Source: Haematobia irritans (lineage: Eukaryota; Arthropoda; Insecta; Diptera; Muscidae). Taken from it: a DNA stretch of 64,000 nt. The notes beneath the pieces were generated by a model. That model saw only the letters and a list, made by a program, of their open reading frames with translations. It was not told the DNA's origin and searched no databases. Within the stretch, counting starts at the first letter, position 1. Each line of letters begins with the position of its first letter. A program made the position numbers and the translations under genes. Of the stretch, positions 10,775 through 25,700 are shown piece by piece. The stretch spans positions 37,402,671 to 37,466,670 of the forward strand of contig NC_134399.1 of assembly GCF_050003625.1 (NCBI RefSeq), in the 5' to 3' direction.

Positions 10775-13700
10775 ATGGGGACAATAGCATCGGTGCTTCA
10801 ATGGTCCTGTTCCAATTGCAATGTTATCAATCCGACGGAATCTTTAAAATGTATAAATTGTGGTTCAGTGCGCAAGAAAGATGGCACTCTGAATTCTGGT
10901 CAGAGCAACAAACCCTCCTCCGGACATGCGGGCGGAGGAAAAGAATCGTCGACACCGGGAGACAACAAGTCGCCATCTACATTGTGCAAGAGACAACAGA
11001 CGCCATCACAGCTGCAATTAAACAATCTGACTCCACAGCAGACTCCACTCGTCCCACAATCATCTGAAACGGAATGTGACGATACATTGGCCAACAGGTT
11101 TGTATACTTCTTTTCCTCAACAAAAACCAATATCTTATAATGAATGTCCGAAAAAATCCCAATTAAAGATTCCTTTGTGTGATTTTTTTATTATCATGTG
11201 GTTTTGGGTACTTTTAAGTATATTATCCTTTACCCCATATTCGTTTGTGGAAAAATCGATTCGAGTGTCAGCAAACGTTATTGTTTACACGAATGTTATT
11301 GATTTTTGGGCAACAACAAAGCGAAATACGAAAAGAATTGTCAAAACTACTCTGCACATTCAAATAGAAGGACTTCAATGCCAAGTTAAAACGTCAATTG
11401 GTTTTGTTATTTTCACTGTGCGCCCTTGCAATTGAACGACTTGCTAACGAAAAAAAAAATAAGATAAAATAAAATAAATCATAAAAATATTTAGATGTTT
11501 TGTAAATACACAATGTTATTTGTGAACACGGTTTGAGTTGAAGCTTATTTACACGAGTGCATATTTCAATCAAATACATGAAGTATTCGTTTGCCGTCGT
11601 AATAATTATCTACCTTCAAACAATACAACGAATGTTTGCATAACTACCACGGAAACATTAAATTTAGTACAAATGTTCATATCAATTTACGAATCACCTT
11701 AGTGGTAGTTTGTAATATTCATTTATGCTTGAGGTAACATGATTGTCCTTGAGTTTTAACGTCATCGTTTGTATATTCAGCCTTCGCTCAGAATGGTTGC
11801 CTACATTGAAGTTATTATGGTTTCTTCCAATAATATTTCTTAAAGTTGTAAGTACATGATGCATCTCCGTCCACAGATACATTAAGGGCAAATTACTATA
11901 ATTGTTATCCAATAAACACTTTGGCAAAACTTCATTTACAGTGTCACATCGATTATATAAATGAGTGTAGTTTATATTTATTATGCTCAGGTATGCAAGG
12001 AAAACTCATGTAATTTATATCTTACAAATTTAACCCTTAAGCTAAGTACTATGTTCAGTTTTCAAGCTGAAAACCAGCTTATTTTCACGGTTACATTTTT
12101 TAATCAATTAATTTTGAAATATTAAATGGTTCGCAATCAATACATTGGATATTTTCCATCCATAATTTGAAGAGACTTGATAAAAATGTTATCGTGTTCA
12201 TATATATTTTTGCACTTTTTAGTGTTTTGGTGAAAAACTCGAACATAGTACTCACCTTTATTCAAAAATGTTAATGTAAACTTTAAATATTCATTCATTT
12301 ACCACACAAATTCCCAATCCCTGCTCAAAAGAAAAGTGAATTGGTACAAAGTTATATATATATTTATTAATTTATTTAATCAACCACTTAACTTTAAATT
12401 TCCAATCGAATTTGGTGTATTTATGGTTTACTGGACACGAGAGAACGAGTTTAAAACTAACTAAACTATTCACGCTATACACGAAAGTTTTAGCTTTAGC
12501 AATATATAAAGGTTTTTATATAGATAAAGGAGAGTATTAAGTTCGAGTATAGCCGACAAAATCAAATATAAATCTGTAGAACTTTGTGGGGAATGGGAAA
12601 AGTTACCGTGAAAAAATGGCTAATTTAGGACGATAATTCGAAATTAAAAACCGCTTTAACGGATAAAATGCTGTCTAATCTTAACCCTTATATTATGTTG
12701 GGGTCAGTTGATGACCCATATGGTATTTTTCATCAGCGCATTTCTTACTGTTGGAATATAATTAAAAGTATGTTGACAAAATTTTCTACAGAAATAAATT
12801 TTTTACAAAATTTTCTATAGAAATAAAATTTTGACAAAATTTTCTATAGAAATAAAATAAAAAAGTTGGATCCGTTCAGAATAAAATATTCCCCACGTTC
12901 CAATAATCTTAATCGCTAGTCGCAAGATTTTGATTTTTTATCGAGCGAACTCTTGTTGAGTATGACTTAAATCCATTTTGTATTCAAATTCCACATAAAT
13001 GAGAATATTAGTGAAAAGTTTTACATAGCTTTTGTGGTTTGAGTAAAATGGAGATAATCTCTAAAAACCTACGAATTTTCAGAAACTTCGTAAATGTTGA
13101 CTTACTTTAAACGATTAATTGCTCGATATGCACTAAAATTTTAAATTTAATGGCTTTTAGATAAAATTCGTAAAACACCTGTATTCCCATTCCCTAATAA
13201 CCTACCCTAATTAGATATATATTTCTTATCTTTTGTACTTTTTATCAAGGACACAAATCATATTCAAATGATAAGACCTCAAATATAGAAAAACCATAGT
13301 AAATAATTGAACGGAATTTTCATATTTTAGGAATGAATACAAACGCGTCTATAAGTCATTACTTAGAGGTTGTCTCAAACGACCGCATCGGAATCAACAA
13401 CATCTGCCAGCAAATTGTGTAGATTGTGAAAATACTCGAAAATATGTAAAAAATTCCATAGAATTGTTTCATCATTTTTCTAATCCCTCATTAAATCGTC
13501 GCTGGGTGTGTGATAAATGTGACACCGATAATAATTCAGTGACCTGGCATTGTTTGATCTGCGATACGGTTAGCTATTTGGCACCTATATACAAAGAAAC
13601 ATTGAATCATCGAAAATTATCGCAATACAAACAGTCAAGCTTTGACGGAGGACAACATCCCGATGGCAAATCAAAGCGTAATGATAAGAAAACGCCATAC

Positions 13701-16700
13701 TTTCGTAGAACCCAAAGCTTGACATCGGACAAATCATTTTCCTACCGGAGTTGTCACATATGCTTTGTCAATAATCGCAAGGATATTTTCAACTTACCAG
13801 AAACCTTTATGCATAAATATTCATCAGCAAGTGGAGCTCCGAGCTCAGACGAAATATTTGGTGAGTTAATATATAAAATTATTTCTTTCCTATATAGTAA
13901 GTGTAGTGAATGTGGTTTTGCGGGTAATGTGGTATGGTATTTTTTTTTCAATTGAAAATTTACAACATATAAACAAATACAAACTGTACCACATTACCTG
14001 CACAGAAATAAATATCACCAAAATATTTCCAATTAAACAGTTAATTGAAAATATGATCAATTGAAAGATTAACTGATTCGATTAACTTTTTTTAATTAAA
14101 TATAAAAATATATTTTGGAAAAAGTAGTTCATTTTTATTCAAATCTGAAGAAAAATCCAACTATATTTATAATCGGAAAATTCATAAGAAAATATGAACT
14201 CTTGTAAAATAACAAGAAAATTACTTCATATAAAGGAAAAATTGTTTTGTTTTTTACTTCAGTCTTTATTGGTTTTTATTTCAGCTTATTAAAACTACAA
14301 GAGTAGCTTGGAGAAAAAATATGTTTGTCAAATTGATTTGGAAAAAGCCCTTTACACTACAGTATGGTTAGATGGACGATCGTTTCGAAACTGGCACATT
14401 TCTCATCAGCATCCTCGACTTGCAGAGAAACAATCAACCAATTTTCAGAATAAATTCGGGTGTAAAATATATTTCCTAAATCTGGTGTACATCTATATGT
14501 ACGCCCGATATGGGAGCTTTATCTAATCTGAATAGATTTTAATTTTGCTCTCAGTGCGAAATTCCAACTAAATCGGAATCTATGTTTTGCCTCCGATGCG
14601 AATATGAATCAAAATTGGGCGTAAGATATATATGGGAGCTATATCTAAATATGAACCGATTTTAATCATACTTGACGATATTATCAGTTGTACTTTTTGT
14701 TCGAAAATTGAAGCAAATCAAAGTGAACCTCTGGCCTCTGGGGCCATATATGTGCATAGATATATATGGGAGCTATAACTAAATCTAAACCGATTTCTAC
14801 TAAATTAGGCATGCATAGTTAGAATCTTAAATCTACTATCCAGGGCTGTGGAGTCGGAGCCGAAGTCGGAGTTTTGGAGTTAGAGTCTGAAGATTTTGCT
14901 GGAGTCGGAGCCGGAGTCGTAAAAATGTTGTTCGACTCGGACTCGGGCGACTTCATAGCTTTGAAACTAAAGAAATATTTCGACAAATTAGATTCCATTA
15001 GGGGTTTTAATCGAACGACGAAAAACGAAGTACTGGATTTCAGGCCATTCAAAGTGTATTTATATGGGTGAAAATTCACGATGATGAATTGATCATTTTT
15101 AACATATTAAACTACACATTTATGACCCTATGTATACTCTTGATAAAGGTACAATTTTAAGACAATATAGCAATAATATGGCAGGCATGTCGAGTTCGAA
15201 GACGGGCCATACCGGACAATTTGGTGATATAAAGGGTGATTTGTTAAGAGCTTGATAACTTTTTTAAAAAAAAAACGCATAAAATTTGCAAAATCTCATC
15301 GGTTCTTTATTTGAAACGTTAGATTGGTCCATGACATTTACTTTTTGAAGATAATTTCATTTAAATGTTGACCGCGGCTGCGTCTTAGGTGGTCCATTCG
15401 GAAAGTCCAATTTTGGGCAACTTTTTCGAGCATTTCGGCCGGAATAGCCCGAATTTCTTCGGAAATGTTGTCTTCCAAAGCTGGAATAGTTGCTGGCTTA
15501 TTTCTGTAGACTTTAGACTTGACGTAGCCCCACAAAAAATAGTCTAAAGGCGTCAAATCGCATGATCTTGGTGGCCAACTTACCGGTCCATTTCTTGAGA
15601 TGAATTGTTCTCCGAAGTTTTCCCTCAAAATGGCCATAGAATCGCGAGCTGTGTGGCATGTAGCGCCATCTTGTTGAAACCACATGTCAACCAAGTTCAG
15701 TTCTTCCATTTTTGGCAACAAAAAGTTTGTTAGCATCGAACGATAGCGATCGCCATTCACCGTAACGTTGCGTCCAACAGCATCTTTGAAAAAATACGGT
15801 CCAATGATTCCACCAGCGTACAAACCACACCAAACAGTGCATTTTTCGGGATGCATGGGCAGTTCTTGAACGGCTTCTGGTTGCTCTTCACTCCAAATGC
15901 GGCAATTTTGCTTATTTACGTAGCCATTCAACCAGAAATGAGCCTCATCGCTGAACAAAATTTGTCGATAAAAAAGCGGATTTTCTGCCACTGATTTTGG
16001 TAATAAAATTCAATGATTTGCAAGCGTTGCTCGTTAGTAAGTCTATTCATGATGAAATGTCAAAGCATACTGAGCATCTTTCTCTTTGACACCATGTCTG
16101 AAATCCCACGTGATCTGTCAAATACTAATGCATGAAAATCCTAACCTCAAAAGAATCACCCTTTAGCACTTATATATAAACCCATCTTCCGATTTGTTTT
16201 ACGAAATTTTCCCAGTCTAAAATTTTCATAAGAATTGTCAGAAATTTTGAATTTTGAGTAGATTTGAGATCCATAAACAAATGCGGAAAATTCCCGTCGG
16301 CCCAGATTTTGTATATGGAGATATTTACTTGAGAAATCTCCATATACACCCGATGTCCTTGGCAGCTATAATTTTAAATTAAACCTCTACCAAACTGCCA
16401 TCTGAGCCGGTCTTTTGGGAGAAACTTTGTTTCGTCAAAGACTGATTTAGATTTATATAGATTTATCGACTTATATGACCCCAGAAGCCAGAGTTTTACC
16501 CTAATTTGCTTAAAATTTTGCACGAGAAGAACAATTAGTACTATAGTCAATTGTGCCAAATTTTATTGAAATCGGTTCAGATTTAGATATAGCTCCCATA
16601 TATATCTTTCGCCCGATTTACACTCATATGACCACAGTGGCCAATCTTTTACTCCGTTTTAGTTGAAATTTTGCACAGGGAGTAGAATTAGCATTGTTAC

Positions 16701-19700
16701 TATGCGTGCCAAATTTGGTTGAAATCGGTTCAGATTTAGATATAGCTCCCATATATATGTTTATCCGATTTCGACAAAAATGGTCAAAATACCAACAATC
16801 TCCTTGTAAAATCGCCACTGCTTAGTCGAAAAGTTGTAAAAATGACTCTAATTTTCCTAAACTTCTAATACATATATATCGAGCGATAAATTATAAATAA
16901 ACTTTTGCGAAGTTTCCTTAAAATAGCTTCAGATTTAAATGTTTCTCATATTTTTTTTATTAACATTGTGTTCCACCCTAGTGCATTAGCCGACTTAAAT
17001 TTTGAGTCTATAGATTTTTTTGTGTTTTTGTAACTTCATATTCTGGAGATTGTTGTTATCTACCCATATTTTGATGTGGTCTCTATATGGCTTCGTGTCG
17101 TATTTTAATTTATTGGCCCGAAATTAGAATGTATAGTTCTTTACACCCCTAAATGAAGAATACTTAAATCGGTCTATTTTTGAACACTACACCTTAAAAT
17201 TACAATTGGAATACTGTTAAAATGAGGTTTGGGTACACCACCTGGAGTGGACTGCGGAGTCGGAGTCGAGGCTACTAAGAAATGCTGGAGGCGGAGTCGA
17301 GCAAAATTGACTCGACTCCACAGCCCTGATACTATCTCTGCAAAACTTTGGCTCTTGTGGTCATAAGAGTGTAAATCGGCCCAAAAGATATATATATGGC
17401 AGTCATAACTAAATCTGAACTTATTTCAACCAAATTTGGCATACTTGGCGATGCTATCAATTGTACTCCTTCTAGAAAATATGAAGCAAGTCAATATGCA
17501 ACTATAGCTTCAGGGGACATATAAGTGCATATCCGGGGTAAAATATATATTAACCGATTTGGCTGAAATTTTGCAGATTTTGTGGGATATACGAACGGAC
17601 ATCGTACCACATGTTTACCATGTACATAGTAAAAAAATAAAGACAATGTTTCCATTCACATTTCATTGTTTCCGAGGAAAACATTTTCCGAGGAAAACAA
17701 GTACGAAATGCAAAATGAGAAAGTGAAAGTCTTCTAAAGGGTGATACGGTCAAAATTTGGTCAAGGGAAAACGCGTGTAAATCGGTGAAATCGTTTATTT
17801 AAAAAATAAAATTAAATTTCTTTTTCAAGTTCAATTAGTATAAAATTCAGGAAAAATATTCAGTTAGGCTTTCGCTTTTCCAAATCCGAATTGCCGGGCC
17901 TCACGCTTGACACCTGCCATCAGATTTTGTACAGCCACCTTGTCCACCTTCTTCGCCGCAGAAAGCCAGTTTGCCTTGAACTGCTGCTCGTCCTTAGCAG
18001 TTTTTTGGTCTTCTTTAGGTTCCGCTTGACAATAGCCCAGTATTTCTCAATTGGGCGGAGCTCTGGCGTGTTGGGAGGGTTCTTGTCCTTGGGAACCACC
18101 TGCACGTTGTTGGCGGCGTACCTACATGGCCTTTTTACCGTAATGGCAAGATGCCAAATCCGGCCAAAACAGTACGGAACAACCGTGTTTCTTCAGGAAA
18201 GGCAGCAGACGTTTATTCAAACACTCTTTTACGTAAATTTCTTGGTTGACAGTCCCGGAAGCTATGAAAATGAAAATGACTTTGACAGTTTTATGTGCTT
18301 GAAAATATCTGCTACCTTTCCCCTTCCTTTTGCCGTATAAAACTCCTGTCCCGGAAGCTGCTTGTAGTCGGCTTTGACGTAGGTTTCGTCGTCCATTACC
18401 ATGCAGTCAAACTTCGTCAGCATCGTCGTGTACTGCCTCCGGAATCGCGCTTTGGCCGTTGTATTTTTTTTATCATCGCGATTTGGAGTCACTACCTTCT
18501 TGTAAGTCGATAGTCCGGCTCGTTTTTTGGCTCGATGCACGGTTGTAGACGATACACCCAGCTTATTTGCGGCATCTCGGAGAGAGAGGTTAGGGTTTCG
18601 CTTGAAACTACCGGCAACTCTCTTTGTCGTCTCAGCGGCTTCCGGTTTTCGATTTCCCCCCGATCCAGACTTCCTGGCTGTCGACAAACGTTCCCCAAAC
18701 ACTTTAATTACATTTGTAACGGTTGATTTGGCAACTTTTAGCGATTTTGCCAGCTTTGCGTGCGAGTAGCTCGGATTTTCGCGGAGCGCGAGCAAAATTT
18801 TGATACGCTGCTCCTTTTGCTTGGACGGCATTTTGACAACTGAAGAGTGAATTCCAAAATCAAAATAGGAGCAACATTCTACACACACACACCTTCAAAA
18901 TGAGGGGTGTTTTTTAAATGCAAAATTGAAAGAAATACGTCAAGTTTATATTGACCAAATTTTGACCGTATCACCCTTTACAGACAAAAAAACTTGTGAT
19001 TCAATCACGAAATTAATTGATCTAATTAATTTTTTAATTGAAATGTCTTCAATCACGGAGCAAATGATAGCTTTAATTGGGCATAATTGGATCATTACAA
19101 ATTTCAATTATTTTTTAATTGATTAATTAAAAATTTAGGTTAGGTTAGGTTAGGTGGCAGCCCGATGTATCAGGCTCACTTAGACTATTCAGTCCATCCT
19201 GATAACACATTGGTGAACTTCTCTTTTATCACTGAGTGCTGCCCGATTCCATGTTAAGCTCAATGGCAAGGGACCTCAGTTTTGTAGCCGAGTCCGAACG
19301 GCGTTCCACATTACAGTGAAACCACTTAGAGAAGCTTTGAAACCCTCAGAAATGTCACCAGCATTACTGAGGTGGGATAATCCACCGCTGAAAACTTTTT
19401 GGTGTTCGGTCGAAGCAGGAATCTAACCCACGACCTTGTGTATGCAAGACGGGCATGCTAACCATTGCACCACGGTGGCTCCCTATGATGTTGATTGCAA
19501 AATTCAATTAATTTTTATTTAAAAACGTAACTTTTTTATTACTTTCTTTGACTTTGACAATTATCATGAAGCTCCGTTAGTGCTACGTTAGCTAACGAAA
19601 TTTCAAACCGTAATATGGACATATCTGTCATCTTGCCTATATATTCGATATTCCAGTTAGGAATATAACTGCTGAAAATATTTCAGTTAAAGTTCACCGG

Positions 19701-22700
19701 AGAAAATATATTTCAAATTTTCTGTTAACTGGCAGTTAAAACCTAACAGGGCTATATGAAATTGTCCGTTAGTGTTTTTAGTTTAACTAAAAAGTTAGTT
19801 GTATTAATAATGCATTGATCATCTATGGTGGGCATTCAATTAATTTTTTAATTAAATATTCAATCATTGACATAATTAATTTAATGTTTCTATCTTGATT
19901 AAAAAAATGTTTGTATCAATTAATTTTTTTATTTGGAAAAATTTTCAAATTCAATAAAATTTTTAATTGGAAATATTTTGGTGATATTTTTTTTTCTGTG
20001 TATATATATTACATTAAAGCAATCCTACTAAATTAGTATGCTACTACTTGGTATAATAAGAGAGATAGTCTCTGTTCCTGTTTTTCTTATATGTGTTTTT
20101 TTTTTCTTCTAGACAATTCTGTTTTTAAAATAAAAGTTTCTTATAGACACACATTCATTAGAAAATTCTTATAGGAGATTATGTCATAATTTTTTTTTTT
20201 TAATAAAAATTAAATTAAAAAAAGTGTGTCTACAATTTTAAAATAAAAATAAATTTAAAGAAAGTGAGTTTATACTTTTCAAAATATACTTATAAGTACA
20301 TAGGCATGATCTTGGAGGATACAAAAATATCAAATAATACACAATTTAATCAAATTGTATGTTATTAGATGTGTCTTTGCTCAAATCTAACCATTTCAAA
20401 TTAGATCCATCTATTATCCATTAATTCGCTAATTGTTTAGCAACTTAAAAATAAATGCTTATATCCTACCTTACATATATGTTCCTTTTTTCTCACAAAT
20501 AATAAATTAAAAGTGTAAAAATATACTTGAAGACAATTATCAAAACTTGCATAACATGAAATCTTCTAAACCATTTACACACTCAGAAAAAATATATCAT
20601 GGATTTGATTCAAAATTTAATGATCCAATATAAAGTAATTATTTCCGAACAAAATTTTCATTTATATATTCAATTGGAAATATTAATTTATTAAATTAAA
20701 ATTTTTAATTGGATATTTATAGTTTTAATTGAAAACTTAAAAATTTCCAATAGATTTCTAAACTGACTTTTTAATTGCATTAAGTTAATCCGATTAACCT
20801 TCATTTTCATGAAGCTTCGTTAGTGCTATGTTAGCTAACGAACTTTTAAACGATACTATATATGTCATCTCGTCTATATGTTCCATATGTCAGTTAGGAA
20901 TTTAAGTGCTGAAATTTTTTAATTACACTTAATCGGAGAGAAGATATTTGCAATTTTTGTTACGGAGAGCTATATGATAATGGCCGTAAAAAGTTAATTG
21001 TATTAGTTAATGTTTTAATTGATTATGGTTTCAACTTCAATCAAAATTTTAAATGAAAATATTTTGGTGATATTTTTTCTGTACGCATTGGGCAAAATCG
21101 GGTTGTACATCTAAATGAAGCTATACCCACATCAGAGTCTATATGACCGATTTCTCCAACTTTAATTATTTCATTTTACAAACGAGTTTAAGTGGCTATA
21201 TTCGGTTACAGACATACTCGTCATAGAGAAAATACATTAAATTTGTCTTAAAATAAAAAGAATTAGGACTACAATCGAAGACTGCAAACGTTGACATATA
21301 GCTTAGATTAAATAAATGAATTGGAAACTACTACTATAAACTATCTTATTTGCAACTACACCCTTTCTTCCAGCTCCCCTATTCCTACACAGAAACAAAT
21401 ATTTTTTGTCTTCAATCACGAAATTCCATTAAAAAATTCACTGTTACAATTAATTTTTGTGATTGATTTTTTTTTCAATTAAAAAATTGTTGAACCAAAT
21501 AGCCTTTTAATTGAATGTTTTTTTTTTTTCAATTAAATTCAATTAAAATTTTAATTGGAAAAATTTTGGTGATATTTTTTTCTGTGTATAAGGTGTCATT
21601 CCCTGATATTATTTTACCAAAATTTTTGTAATTTACACTTTTAAGCTTTATCCGTATTTGGTATTTCAGTGTCAGAACAACCATTTTTACTGGTTTTTAC
21701 ATAAAAGCAGGAGTTACTAATCCAATATATGGTATTTGGAAGCTAATTCGACAAGGCCTTAAAATTAACATTATATCTGAATTAAACTATTATATATTTT
21801 TTAAATAATCTTGTGTTATCCCAAATCTGTAGGAAGAACTTTTGAGCAGTTACCACCATTACAACAACAATCGTCGAGACGTTTAAATCAATTAGTGGGC
21901 GGCAAAGATACAATTTGTCGAAAAAACAATCAAAGCCAGAATCGTGAACCGAAATGTAACTTCACCATTACCACATTGTCCCGTACAAATAAAGTAGACG
22001 ATGTTAGCAAGAAATTTACCATTCCACGCAATAGTGTGTTCATCGCAGTCAATGATTGTTGGGCTACACAAGAATTAGATTCGAATACGCATCAAGCTGC
22101 TGGTAGTTCCAGTGGAAATGAGGAGAAGAGAAGACACCGCCAACCGGTGATAAAGGCAGAATCATTGCCACAATATTGTGATAGAACCGATAGCATTGAG
22201 CGGAAATCTCTGCAGAGACGTGGTTCAAACGAAACAAGTAGCTCCAGCGGCATATGCTATGCAACATTTAGCAAAGGCATGTATAAACCACAACATATTT
22301 ATGAAAATGATTGCATTATACAAAGAACGTCCATCGCTAATCGCGGTGTTGTTGGTGGTGGTGGTGCTGGAGGGGCATGTGCAACTGTTCTACCCTGTGC
22401 TGATGAGACAGGTGACAACACTACTGCCGCAAATGCTCCAAATCATCCTCTGTATGCTGTGGTCAATAAAAATAACAAATCAAAAAATAAACAATCAAAT
22501 GAATTTCAAGTGATATCGGCATTGCAACAGCAAACCCACTCTCCAAATGATCAAAGTCAAACAAAGACCGCTACAACAGCAACGCATTTATTAAACAACA
22601 ACAACAACCATCACAATAACAATATCAATCTTAATGTTAAATTAAGAACTCCTTCCAGTTCTACTACTTCCTCCAGCAGTACATCTGATATCATGGGCAA

Positions 22701-25700
22701 TATGTTACAAACAGATTCAACCATTTTGGAACCGAATAGTGGCAACGCTGGTGGTCTAGCCGCTGGTGGACATCGGCTGGATCATCAACATCACCATAAC
22801 CAGGGAGGAGGAGTAGTCAATAAACCAACGCATATGCACACACCTAATAAATATGACCCAGTCTTAACAACGACCATTACATCAGATGCTTTGAAGAGCG
22901 ACAGTAATGCCGAACATTCTATATATGCCAAAGTATGGAAGGGTCCCCGAAAAACGAGTGAATCAAAAATGTATGAATGATTTTGGTGAATTGCAAATGC
23001 CTAACAATCTTTTCCGTTATTTTTTTTTAACACTTCAATATTTTTTTCTTAACGGTTTTGTAATTAATTCTATGAAAGTTAAAATAAATTTTTGTTTTAA
23101 AATTTTATGTTTTTGTTTTTCTATTTTTTATACTCATACTCTAATTGGCAATTTTTTTCTATTACCACTAACAACCGTATCACTATAATCTTTTCTATTT
23201 TTTCGAACAAGGTGGTATTTTAGTAATAAAAGAATAATGTTTTAAATTTTTTTTAGATCAATTGTACCATCAACCTCCAATAGATGCGGAGAAAACATTG
23301 GCGCTCCAGTTGCAGCTACACGTGTTGACAATAATTCAATTCCAAATTCACGTCGAATGTGGACTTGTACAAACTGTTCCTATGCATACAATCGTATGTG
23401 GACTGAACGCTGCGAAATATGTGAAAACCTTCGAACTCAACCATCTTTAACGCAGCCCAATTTAATAACTGTTACCAAAACTGATATTAGTACGACTGGT
23501 AAGTTATTGTTTTTTTATATGCATAATTGAATTGATTTATCCTACTAAGAGGCGATTTAGCTCCAAATCTGTAGGATTGTCCATTGAATATTAAATAAAA
23601 TTAGTTCCACTCTGGATTAATTTTAATTCCAAAACATGAAAGATTTTTTAATATGAAAGCAAACCAATTGACTACCTTATGCACTACCAGTAAACGACTT
23701 GTGAGCTACTTTAAAATCTTTTCTTAATTACACACCCAATTTTTTAGCCTTCTAAAGCGTTCTTGAATCTAATTTTTGTTAGATGAGCTAGCAACTCGTT
23801 ACAAATGTTAGTTTATATTTACAAAAAATTTGAGCCTTATAAATATAAAATACAATCTTATGCATGATTCAATCGGTAGGAGCGTTTTGCACACGATACA
23901 CTTGGCTTAAGTGATGAACCAATTTTTAAGTTTAGAAACTAAAAGAAGTCTCTGGTTAGGGTTTCCCAGATCGGGAGTGGTCTGGAGGTAAGTCGGGTTG
24001 GTTTAGCTGGCCCTTGGTTGCAAATTGGACATACGTCAGCTACGCTGCTATCAGTGATAAGTAGGAATTGATGCGGCTGCACTTGCCTGATCTTAATTGG
24101 ACTAAAACTACCCTAGTCTGCCGTGGGAGGTCTCTTTCCTCCGGTGCTATGGGCGGTGGTCGGACTCCGAGAACAGGATTAACCTTGTAGCTTCTCACCG
24201 CTACATCTACAGTATCCTCATGAATTCTGTTCAAACCTGTCTGGTACGCTGCTTGATCTAGAGGTTCTCCTTAGTAGCGTTGGATCTCGCGCTCTATATG
24301 TTGTATATCAACCCTTAACAGTTTGGCTGATAAGTCTAACGAAGAAAAACGCATTTCAAAATTCCTTTTCCCTTCAAGAGCGATACAACGATTATAACGA
24401 CCTTCCAATTTTTTGATAGCATTTTGGTAGTACTCCAAAATGCGAAATCAATGATGCGAATGGTTAAAAATAGCTTCCGAACTATGACAAGCCCATGTGA
24501 AATTCATTGCTTCTAAGCCACTCCCGAATCCAAAAAGACCATTTTCTCTGCTTTTTTGGCTACGCTTTTTTTTTTTTCTAGGTGATAACGGAAGGAGTCT
24601 GATCGACTACCTAGAATGGTTCCATGTAAATATTGTTTCAAGTTCTATTGTTTTTTTTTTGTTTTTAACAAGGTTGCCATATTTTACTTAAAGTATGTTA
24701 AGGTCCCCTTTTCAAATAAATCTACAATAGAAAATAAATGTATGTTATAAGAGAGATAATTTGTAACTTTATTTCAGATAACTTGCCAAGATCAAATGAT
24801 CCAATTACAACATGGACATGCAAAAAATGCACTCTAGTGAATTCGACTAAAGATCACGCATGCGTTGTATGTGGTGGCTCTAAATTGAAAAGCATATCTT
24901 CTATAGAAGACATGACTTTGCGTAAAGGGGAGTTTTGGACGTGCTCACAATGTACTCTTAAGAACTCTCTGGCTACAGGTGTTTGTAGTGCTTGTAAGGC
25001 TGTTAGATCACTGCCAATTGAAGGTGAAAGGGAACGTATGGTTGGCCCAATTCCAGAAGGTAAAGGTTTCATCTGATTTTAGGATTTCAGTTATAGAATT
25101 CCCATCTTCTTATTCCGCAGAGACGCAGCGACATTTAAACCATTCTGGTGGTAACGTCTTCATTCCGGATGCCATATCCCCTGGTATGGGAGCGCATAGG
25201 ACCCCATCAAACATTATTACTCCAACTACAAACTTACAACTTCCGCCTATACGCACCTCAAGAAGTCCATCACCCCGTCAAAATCGGACCTCTTCCGGGG
25301 CTATACCCAAGCGTCACAGTACTGGTGGTTCTGGAGTCATCGTACCACGAAACACATCAGTATCATCATCCTCCAGCAGTAATGCATTTAGTAGTAGCAG
25401 CCACCAGATGTTACAGCATCGCCATAGTTCGAGTGGAAGTGCTGGCAACGGTGTAAAGACTTGGCAATGTCCTGCCTGCACATATGATAACTCTTCCGCC
25501 TCGGTGGTATGCGAAATGTGTTCTAGTCCTAGAGGTCTGGTTAACAATATAACAAAAATGGCATTATTGCATAAAACGAATAGACATTCTGCCGAATTGC
25601 AGCAAGAGAGCAAATTGATGGAGAACTTACGCAGAATAGAGGAAGCAGAAGCTCTACATAAATGGGAAAATATTATCCAATATTGTCGTGACAATAATGA

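Noticed and set aside
10900..11162. ORFs in other frames over sol exon 1
   Set aside because: The zinc-finger frame [12 protein letters not shown] matches the SOL N-terminus and splices in phase; the others have no similarity.
19400..19482. Stand-alone tRNA gene
   Set aside because: The tRNA-like A and B boxes are the head of a SINE with body and LINE-type tail; no intact cloverleaf acceptor stem was seen.
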